The position numbers and the translations under genes were made by a program. A DNA stretch of 20,600 nt from Temnopleurus reevesii (taxonomy: Eukaryota > Echinodermata > Echinoidea > Temnopleuroida > Temnopleuridae): contig BQKZ01006129.1 of NCBI GenBank assembly GCA_036244855.1, positions 22,650-43,249 on the forward strand. Reading direction: 5' to 3'. This document shows positions 14,701 through 20,600 of the stretch, piece after piece. Each line of letters opens with the position of its first letter. Position 1 is the first letter of the stretch. The notes below the pieces were generated by a model, which searched no databases, was not told the origin of the DNA, and saw only the letters and a program-made list of their open reading frames with translations.

Positions 14701-15767
14701 TGTGCACTGTCAATGCAACGATCTTAGTGTAAGGGATATAAATAACAATACCATGCACGCAATGTTACATTACAACGAGCTACTTTGCATATATATGTAA
14801 AACTAAATGACTGATGGTGAAATGTAATACATCGTTTTCCTTATGTATCATGCGCACGCGCACGCATTTAAAAAGCGATGCATGGAGCCTAAATCGGGAT
14901 TAGACTCCGCGCGTCGATCGTGAAAAAGACGTTTTGCTTCTAACTTCTTAACTTGTAATCCATATCATGTCGGATAAAGTTATTTTTGGTTAATTTTATG
15001 TACTTATGTGGTATACAAATCATATATATATATATATATATATTTTTTTTTTTACTTAAGAACTTTTTAAAGGTATCAGGAGACACCCTTTAAAGGTATC
15101 AAGAGGCCAAGAGAAAAGTGACGTCATTCATTTTCTGATCAAGGGAATTAAGTACAATACATTCATGGTGGTTGCCGAAATAAGCAAAGATAGCACTGGG
15201 AGGTGTTTCACCAAGTCGTTCGTAAAGTTACGCACGACTTTAAGTTGGACTGGGAGGTGTTTCACCAAGATAAGAGTGACTTTACGCACGACTTTACGTT
15301 CGACTGGTATCCCTTCTTGCGTGCAATGGTTCACACTATTACGCGCATTTAGCGCAAAAACTGGTACCAGTCGAACTTAAAGTCGTTCTTAAAGTCTTTC
15401 CTATCTTGGTGAAACACCTCCCTGGTATCAGTTCTTGCGCTGAGTGCGTGTAATAGCATGAACCATTGCGCGCAAGAAGGGATACCAGTCGAACGTAAAG
15501 TCGTGCGTAAAGTCTTTATTATCTTGGTGAAACAACTCACTGGACTTAGTAAATCAGATACATTGACCCCATACCAGATACGTTGTTGTGTCCGCACAGT
15601 TCAATGCACGGCGTACGGATCTATTGTTCCATGACCCACTTTATTTTACGTAAATGTTTATATCGTGTTCAATGAAGGATGGCAATTTATTGATATACGA
15701 ATTGGTGCTTGTTACATTTTTTTAAGGAAATGGTATCAGCAAGGAGCTACTTGCAAAGGCAAATGAG
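11678..15767 (+). CDS. SAT1-like: SAT-like (spermidine/spermine or thialysine) N-acetyltransferase gene, C-terminal exon not found
   Basis: This GNAT-fold acetyl-CoA-dependent N-acetyltransferase gene has coding exons 11678-11780, 14044-14232 and 15727-15767. They join in phases 1 and 1 to 111 codons. The first residues, MAKYIVREGTLSDG, resemble MAKFVIRPATAADC of human SAT1. Exon 2 carries the β3-β4 region (VAELCSVKDG, then EIVGCVLFSIL), and the acetyl-CoA site is GLVVKPEHRGNGISKELL across the exon 2/3 junction. Human SAT1 has 171 residues, so about 60 are missing, including the strand with the catalytic Tyr and the NFYKRRGA-type segment. No such exon is recognisable from 15768 to 20600. It may lie beyond the window or be lost. 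In the motif Q/R-x-x-G-x-G/A the last position here is Ser. Confidence 0.8.
11830..12250 (+). repeat. two tandem partial units of the dispersed repeat seen at 10600-10850
   Basis: AATAGGCG.GTTT.CTAAT.GATGCA and TATGCATAC.TCTAACACAAAG occur at about 11852-11900 and again at about 12105-12160, in the same order. The second unit continues into the AAACTGGATTCCAAGTATTG block. It lies in SAT-like intron 1. Confidence 0.55.
12400..12645 (+). repeat. solo half of the long fold-back element at 19963-20457
   Basis: TCGAAAAATTACGGA, AGTGACACCGAAAATGAAG, CTTAGTGCCTCCGTAAAAT and GACTATCATATTCA occur in the same order as at 20178-20420. It includes an 11 bp C run at 12565-12575. The left arm is missing. 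Confidence 0.7.
12926..12955 (+). mobile_element. family A end fragment, copy 7
   Basis: GGCCACAGTCACATAAGATTC after TAA resembles the family A left end, then diverges. It is probably a remnant. Confidence 0.45.
12956..13636. other. SAT-like intron 1, no gene seen
   Basis: Two similar short blocks (AAGGTACCGATG followed by TTTCAC.AAA.TC) at about 13174 and 13406 suggest an old repeat. Nothing else is supported. Confidence 0.35.
13637..13745 (+). mobile_element. family A palindromic MITE, copy 8 (lacks left tip)
   Basis: It begins inside the left arm at GAAGCAACACGAT, continues through the centre and ends CCAATGTGACTGG. The outer left end is missing and the arms carry several mutations. Confidence 0.75.
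13797..13910 (-). mobile_element. family A palindromic MITE, copy 9
   Basis: Left end CAGCCACATAGGGCC, centre reversed, right end truncated at TTCCGGGACT before TAA. It is about 50 bp from copy 8. Confidence 0.8.
14044..14232 (+). CDS. SAT1-like: SAT-like exon 2 (GNAT core, first part of acetyl-CoA loop)
   Basis: This 189 nt exon has a pyrimidine-rich acceptor ending TTCAAACAG and the donor AGAG|GTACGT, with phase 1 at both ends. It encodes EFNELNFGPQRKSYPFVAEL, an EIVGCVLFSIL strand, a DYLNGNQVFIQGLVV strand and KPEHRG, the start of the acetyl-CoA pyrophosphate loop. Family members have a similar acidic insert followed by Phe-Gly before the first core strand. The pattern of hydrophobic strands is intact and there is no internal stop. 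Confidence 0.85.
14281..14432. mobile_element. 152 bp Tc1/mariner-like MITE
   Basis: Arms of about 70 bp: CAATGACTCTCGAGGTTCTGG on the left and its near mirror ending CGAGTCACTG on the right. The loop is short (GAAGGGCCAACGGCCTGA). TA stands immediately outside each end (14279-14280 and 14433-14434). It lies about 50 bp after SAT-like exon 2. Confidence 0.7.
14441..14750. other. possible insertion with short inverted ends, otherwise no feature
   Basis: TTTTATATCCCTTCTCTAA at about 14440 faces TTAGTGTAAGGGATATAAAT at about 14723. The interior is more GC-rich (GAACGAACCCCGCCGAAAG) than its surroundings. It may be a small element. There is no gene. Confidence 0.3.
15020..15056. repeat. AT microsatellite followed by T run
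   Basis: An uninterrupted AT dinucleotide run at about 15021-15044, then about a dozen T. Confidence 0.9.
15193..15543. mobile_element. compound fold-back element made of four related arms
   Basis: GGAGGTGTTTCACCAAG occurs twice forward (about 15199 and 15252), and CTTGGTGAAACA occurs twice inverted (about 15404 and 15523). Between them are ACTTTACGCACGACTTTA and CGAACGTAAAGTCGTGCG type blocks, and CTTCTTGCG.GCAATGGTTCA faces TGAACCATTGCGCGCAAGAA. The arrangement is forward-forward-reverse-reverse. All open frames here are palindrome shadows. Confidence 0.75.
15582..15671 (-). mobile_element. family C miniature element, fragment
   Basis: An inverted half copy. GTTGTGTCCGCACAGTT through TATATCGTGTTCAATG matches the left half of the other copies on the opposite strand. 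Confidence 0.65.
15727..15767 (+). CDS. SAT1-like: SAT-like exon 3 (short, rest of acetyl-CoA loop)
   Basis: This 41 nt exon lies between a T-rich acceptor ending TTTTTTTAAG and a strong donor GAG|GTAAGT. In phase it completes Gly and reads NGISKELLAKANE, matching the GFGIGSEILKNLSQ loop and helix of human SAT1. It leaves in phase 0, as the human exon appears to. The next good acceptor downstream, TTGACAG at about 18174, would give only V-G-L-stop. Confidence 0.75.
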
Positions 15768-15829
15768 GTAAGTTTCGTTGATGTTAGAGAACAAACGCAC
15801 CTAGAGACCCGGGGGATTCACTTATTGCA

Positions 15830-15844
15830 CCCCCCCCCCCCCCC
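15830..15844. repeat. poly-C tract
   Basis: Fifteen C in a row at the left edge of the tandem array. Confidence 0.9.
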
Positions 15845-15850
15845 TTCTCT

Positions 15851-17833
15851 TTGACTTACCATTTGCATTACTATTGATCTACCTTTCAGCTTACCTTTTA
15901 GCTTATCATTTGCATTACTAATGGACTACCCTTCACCTTATTACTGACATATATATTGGTCTACCATTTGACTTACCATTTACGATATTATTGAAATACC
16001 CTTCAGCTTACTACTGACAATAAATAATTAAATTATAATTGGTCTATCATTTAGCCTACCGTTTGTTTTACCATTAGACTACCCTTCGGCTTGCTAAAGA
16101 CATTGAGATTGGTCTACCCTCTGGCTTAGCACTTGTAATATTATTGAGCTACCCTTAAGCTTACTACTGACATCATAATTGATCTACCCTTTGGCTTATC
16201 ATTTGCATTACTATTGGACTACCCTTCGGCTTACTACTGGCTTTTGTAATTGGTCTACCCTTTGGATTGCCTTTTTATTATTATTGATATACCCTCTAGA
16301 TTACACTGGTATTGTAATTGATCTACCCTCCGGCTTTGCATTTGCAATATTATTGACCTACCCTTTAGCTTACTACTGACATTTTAATTGGTCTACCCTT
16401 TGGCCTATCATTTGCATGATTCGGCTTACTACAATTTTCATTAGTGGATTGCCCTTCGGCTTACTACTGGCATTGTAATTAGTCTACTATTTGGCTTACC
16501 ATTTGCATTGCTTTTGATTAACCTTCAGCTTACTACTGACATTATAATTGGTCTACCCTTTAGCTTAATATTTGTTTTAACATTGCCCTAACCTTTGGTA
16601 TACCGTCTGCATTGTTATTATTTTGATAAATCTTTAGCTTACTACTGACATTATAATTGGTCTGCCCTTTAGCTTATCATTTGCTTTACTATTAGACTAC
16701 CATTCGGTTTACTAATGGCATTCAAATTGTAATACCCTTCAGCTTACTACTGACATCATAATTCGTCTACGCTTTGGCTTGCCATTTGCATTGCTATTTG
16801 ATTAACCTTCAGCTTACTACTGACATTATAATTGGTCTACCCTCTAGCTTGCTATTTGTTTTAACATTGCCCTAACCTTTGGTATACCGTCTGCATTGTT
16901 ATTTGATAAATCTTTAGCTTACTACTGACATTATAATTGGTCTAACCTTTTGCTTTAATTTGCATTACTATTGGACTAAATAATTAGGCGTATTACTGAC
17001 TTTATAATGGGTCTACCGTTTGGCTTATCATTTGCATGGACTACAAAAACTTTAGCTTGCTATTGACATTATGATTGGCCTATCCTTTAGCTTACTATTT
17101 GTTTTACCATTAGACTACCCTTCGGCTTACTAAAGCCCGGTCACAAAGGACCCCGGAAGCCATACGATTCACCCCGACTCTTTGTTAATTCACAGTTAAC
17201 TGCCTCAGAATAACGAGTCGGGGTGAATCGCGTTGCTTCCGGGGTCCTATGTGACCGGGACTTAAAGACATTGAAATTGGTCTACCCTCTGGCTTAGCTC
17301 TTGCAGAATTATTGAGGTACTCTTAAGTTTACTACTGACATTTTAATTGATGTACCATTGGCTTATCATTTGCATTACTACTGGACTACCCTTCGGCTTA
17401 CTACTGGCTTTTGTAATTGGTCTACCCTTTAGCTTACCATTTGTTTTAAAATTGAACAACCCTTTGGCTACTGGTATTATGATTTTGGCCAACAATTTGC
17501 ATTACTATTGGTATAATCTTTAGATTACTATTGGAGTTATAATACGTCTATCCTTAAGCTTACAAAATGTTTTAACATTGGAATGCACTTCAGCTTTCTA
17601 CTGACATTATGATTGGCTTAACTTTTGGCTTATCGTTCGTATTTCTATTGATCTACCCTTCAGCTTACTAACTAACATTATTAGTCTACCCTTTGGCTTA
17701 TCATTTGCATTACTATTGGACTTCCCCTCAGCTTACTACTGGCTTTTGTAATTGGTCTTCACATTAGATTTCCACCATCAGTACTATTTGACTACCCTTC
17801 AGCTACTACTGGCGTTATAGTTGGTCAACATTT
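15851..17833. repeat. degenerate tandem array of about 35 bp units
   Basis: The typical unit resembles CTACCCTTCGGCTTACTACTG followed by ACATTATAATTGGT. Successive CTTACTACTG motifs are mostly 70-72, 105-108 or 140 bases apart, multiples of about 35. Longer segments recur: 16498-16660 resembles 16780-16945, and 16060-16265 resembles 17095-17445 (the second interrupted by family A copy 10). This shows duplication in blocks. It follows SAT-like exon 3. No coding is seen; the plus-strand frame at 16179 is a repeat artefact. Confidence 0.9.
17134..17262 (+). mobile_element. family A palindromic MITE, copy 10 (inside the tandem array)
   Basis: A 129 bp element with TAA on each side (17131-17133 and 17263-17265), inserted into a unit of the 35 bp array. 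A related array segment at about 16095 lacks the element and has a single TAA. The arms carry the CACCCCGA variant on both sides. Confidence 0.92.
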
Positions 17834-18008
17834 GGGGTGTTGTTCAAAATCAACTGCAAATCAACTGCAACTTTGTAAATTGTAACGCGCATTTTCATTC
17901 GCGAACGGTATGCGCATTTAAGAAAACGCGCATGAAACAATTACTTTGATTGGCACGTTCCGATCAACTGCAACTTGCGATCACTTGCAATTTTTTAACA
18001 ACACCCCC
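17834..18008 (+). mobile_element. family B miniature element, copy 3
   Basis: Ends GGGGTGTTGTTCAAAA and TTTTTTAACAACACCCCC, matching the other two copies throughout. It marks the end of the 35 bp tandem array. Confidence 0.75.
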
Positions 18009-18750
18009 TTAGGGTTGTAAATAAATACCTCATAACTTTTTAACAGATCATCTGATTTGTATAAAATTGTTACAGTTTGATTATTGTATTTTCCTTCATC
18101 CACCTACAGCACTTTAATGCCCGGGCTCAATTCTCGTTTAACTAATTACATTCCTTCTTATCTTATAATTGACAGGTTGGGTTATAAGACTGGAGCAACA
18201 GCTCAGAGTCATGAATGTGAAACACCTGGTCAAATTAAAATGATGAACAATACATAGGGCGATCCTTTGATGTCCGAGGTTCCATGCCGCCAAATACGAC
18301 TGGAGTGATTTTAAGTTATCAACCGCTCTAAAAATTTAGGATGCGCAGTAAATGTAGGGTAAAACTGCACACAAGTTACAAATGTGCAGTTGTAATAATA
18401 ATAATTTTGGGTCATAATCTCAAATTATAAGTCTCACTGTGTATTATTTATTGGGACATAGCTAAGAAACTGTAATTTATATGGACTCTTTTTGCTACGG
18501 ATTTAAGTTTGTTTTAATAACTTCCGATCGTTTGATTTTTCATATTTATATATTAAGATATTGTTCTATCCAAGACCTCAAGACCATTCATGTACAGTAA
18601 TGTCCACTTGTAAAAATCATTGTTTTAATTCTTGCAAATTCTGATCGCTGGTACCAAATTTCACTTAATCTATGTGCATATTTATGTGCGGTACTTGTTC
18701 AGCGAGAACCTGGGAATATATAATTACCGTCGCAACAAAACTGTCGTTAT
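18009..18750. other. no feature seen
   Basis: AT-rich sequence. The acceptor-like TTGACAG at about 18174 would extend the SAT-like frame by three codons before a stop. Nothing else was recognised. Confidence 0.4.
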
Positions 18751-18925
18751 TGTTAACAAATAATGGCTATTCTAGCAACGGGTTCAGTGATTGTTCTTCT
18801 TCCTGATGAAGCGTTTTAGGAAACACATATCTGCAAGCATTTTTGTCATTCTTTAAGACGCGGCATCGAACCTCCTTCAAAGAGGTGTTATTCCAGCTGC
18901 AAAACTTTCCTTGTATATACTCTCT
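18751..18925. repeat. dispersed repeat related to 8219-8400
   Basis: See 8219-8400. It has the same order of short shared blocks and ends just before the SINE. Confidence 0.45.
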
Positions 18926-18960
18926 GTTGTTCCCAATCTATAAGACATGTATGTTGTTCA

Positions 18961-19243
18961 GGCGCCGTGGTGTAGTGGTCGTGACTCTCGCCTTTCAACT
19001 AGGGGGTCGAAGGTTCGAATCCTACCCATGGCGTAAATTTCCTTCAGCAATAAATTCATCCAAATTGTGCTGCACTCAACCCAGGTGAGGTGAATGGGTA
19101 CTTGGCAGGTTTTGAAATGCCAAGTGCGCCGTGAATGGCTGCAGGGCTAAAGCCAGGGTAATAATAATGTAAAAGCGCTTTGAGCACTCAGCAGAGTGGA
19201 TACGTGCGCTATATAAATTGAATCTATTTAGTGTTATTATTAT
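18961..19243 (+). mobile_element. tRNA-derived SINE
   Basis: The head at about 18963-19033 has a tRNA-like shape. CGCCGTG pairs with CATGGCG as acceptor stem, with GTGTAGTGGTC in the A-box position and a consensus B box, GGTTCGAATCC. The anticodon arm is poor. The body contains AACCCAGGTGAGGTGAATGG and GCTAAAGCCAGGG; the end has AAGCGCTTTGAGCAC, GCGCTATATAAATTG and a TTATTATTATTG tail. Such bodies and tails are common in marine invertebrate SINEs; the central part may be a shared SINE domain such as that of MetaSINEs. Confidence 0.85.
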
Positions 19244-19338
19244 TGTGTATTGTATTTCTTTTCTTTTTTTTTTGGTTTGTTTATTTGTCGGCGCCTCCAA
19301 CACAAGTTCTGCGTCTGGATATGCGCACTTCTTCTTCA

Positions 19339-19522
19339 ATAGACACGATGTAAACTATTTCCGTAAAATAAAGTGGGTCATAGATAATAGATCCGGACGC
19401 CGTGTATTCAACTGTGCGGAAACAACAACCACAATCTGGTTCTGATTTGAATATAGCATTTCAAAGGACCATTGAATTGGCGTTCGACTGACTTTTACGA
19501 AAATAGTTTCCATCGTGCTATT
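19339..19522 (+). mobile_element. family C miniature element, copy 3
   Basis: Ends ATAGACACGATGTAAAC and GTTTCCATCGTGCTAT; the internal TGTATTCAACTGTGCGGA is shared with copy 1. Confidence 0.7.
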
Positions 19523-19962
19523 TGTTTAATCTATTGTCAATGTAATCATTTGATTACGATTGTAGATTGTTAGCCTGTATAACTTCATTCATGTATTTAT
19601 GTGGTTGAAGGAAAAAATTACTGTTATTTTATATGAAGAGAGTGGAACACGCAGTAAAAAATTAATTGGATGATATTTTGGCGTGTTATTAATAGAGGCA
19701 ATTTACCTTCTCGGATGTATGAAGTTTATGGCTTCTACTATCAATTCCAATTTGATTTTACAGAAATAGATAGTCAACTGTTTTTGCGTTTACGAATGTC
19801 AAATGCAAGATGTTGCAGCTCACACAACGAAGATATATGATTTCTTCGAATGTCAAAATAATAATATTTGTTACATTGCCAAATACATTTGATCTACGTT
19901 TCGCCGCGTTGTCAATATAGGTTGTCGTTTTGTATACATCTCCATTTGTATTTTTTGTATAT
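19523..19962. other. no feature seen
   Basis: AT-rich sequence between family C copy 3 and the long fold-back element. A TTTTATATGAAGAGAG stretch at about 19630 looked for a moment like the FY-containing SAT exon but has no supporting frame. Confidence 0.4.
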
Positions 19963-20457
19963 AGCCGAAGAGAATTGACCGGATTTTTACCCAAAGCGTG
20001 ACATTCCATGATAATGCTGTGGTTTAGGGGTATACTAAACTCAAATCCGGTGGGTGCCACTTGGGCACCCTTGGCATACTTAGGGGCCAAACATTTTATT
20101 GGCATTTTGAAATTTTACGGAGGCACTTTAGCTGACATGTGACGAGATTTTTTCGTGGATATTTTCTTTCGTAGATATCGAAAAATTACGGAGGCCCTAA
20201 CATGCCTACAGTGACACCGAAAATGAAGTTTAGAAGGACGGCAGCTGTTGCGGCGAAAAAAAAATCTCATATGTATGTCACCTTAGTGCCTCCGTAAAAT
20301 TTTTAAATGCCAATAAAAAATTGTTCCCCAAGGGTGCCCAAGTGGCACCCATGGCATTTGTGTTTAGTATTTCCTAGACTATCATATTCACCGATAAACC
20401 AGCATTATCATGGTATATCACGCTTTGGGTAAAAAATCAGGTCAATTCTCTTCAGCT
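19963..20457. mobile_element. long fold-back element, about 495 bp
   Basis: Ends AGCCGAAGAGAATTGACC and GGTCAATTCTCTTCAGCT, with arms of nearly 200 bp. The arms contain ACCCAAAGCGTGACAT, the CCACTTGGGCACCC motif and TTTTACGGAGGCACTTTAG, each mirrored in the other arm. The core of about 110 bp holds TCGAAAAATTACGGAGGCCC. The minus-strand frame at 19758-20105 runs along the arm and is not supported as a gene. Confidence 0.75.
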
Positions 20458-20464
20458 AAAGTTG

Positions 20465-20560
20465 CACATATCGGATTTGTGTTTAGTACCCCCTCAACTA
20501 TCATATTCTCCAATAAACCAGCGTTATCAAAATTGTCACGGTCCTGCTGGGATTCTTCGT
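20465..20560 (+). repeat. extra partial copy of the fold-back arm
   Basis: TTTGTGTTTAGTA, ACTATCATATTC and CAATAAACCAGCGTTATCA repeat the 20359-20415 segment directly after the element ends. It is a partial tandem copy. Confidence 0.6.
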
Positions 20561-20600
20561 GACTATTGATGTCGTTTGACAAAAAAAACTGCGACGGGGG

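Noticed and set aside
18175..18240. last coding exon of the SAT-like gene
   Set aside because: In the required phase 0 it gives V-G-L-stop. An alternative acceptor gives about 22 residues unlike any SAT C-terminus.
18961..19035. functional tRNA gene
   Set aside because: The B box and acceptor stem are good, but the anticodon arm is poor and a SINE body and tail follow directly, so it is a SINE head.
19600..19660. FYMKR stretch resembling the SAT FYKRRGA segment
   Set aside because: The frame is short and stops on both sides, there is no Trp-Asn lead, and no acceptor is in phase.
19758..20105. 115-codon minus-strand frame
   Set aside because: It follows the arm of the long fold-back element. 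The composition is AT-rich and no domain is visible.
1..20600. CRISPR array, bacterial operon or phage system
   Set aside because: The tandem array has degenerate units with no unique spacers, and the genes have spliceosomal introns. The window is animal DNA.

Overview
The window is a piece of an invertebrate animal nuclear genome. Genes are split by GT-AG introns, there is a tRNA-headed SINE, and small DNA transposons are very dense. A marine deuterostome (echinoderm, hemichordate or lancelet) is my best guess. The assignment rests on the gene and repeat style, not on a database match.

Two protein genes can be reconstructed and they point away from each other. On the minus strand, 9068 down to 251, is a four-exon methyltransferase of the histamine N-methyltransferase (HNMT) family. 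Its exons join in matching phase to give 305 residues. On the plus strand, from 11678, are the first three coding exons of a spermidine/spermine or thialysine N-acetyltransferase (SAT-like GNAT). Its C-terminal exon is not found in the window. Both families act on small amines. In the HNMT-like protein the three polar residues that hold histamine in the human enzyme are all replaced, so its substrate is probably different.

Region by region: 251-508 is HNMT-like exon 4. 844-2634 and 2636-4426 are two apparently identical copies of one block, separated by the only N; each carries exon 3 and two fold-back elements. 4958-5296 is exon 2. 5297-8866 is intron 1, with several miniature elements and fragments of exon 1. 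8867-9068 is exon 1. 9069-11677 is the shared upstream region, with palindromic elements and a truncated LINE. 11678-15767 holds the SAT-like exons and their repeat-filled introns. 15851-17833 is a degenerate tandem array of about 35 bp units. 18961-19243 is a SINE, and 19963-20457 is a long fold-back element.

The most striking non-genic structure is a family of near-perfect palindromes of about 130 bp ('family A'), with ten whole or partial copies between 5660 and 17262. Several are flanked by TAA or TTA duplications, as for PIF/Harbinger elements. One copy sits about 60 bp upstream of each gene's start codon. One has a paralogous empty site in the tandem array, and one is broken by a LINE insertion. 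Other small elements carry TTAA (piggyBac-like), TA (Tc1/mariner-like) and 9 bp (Mutator-like) target duplications.
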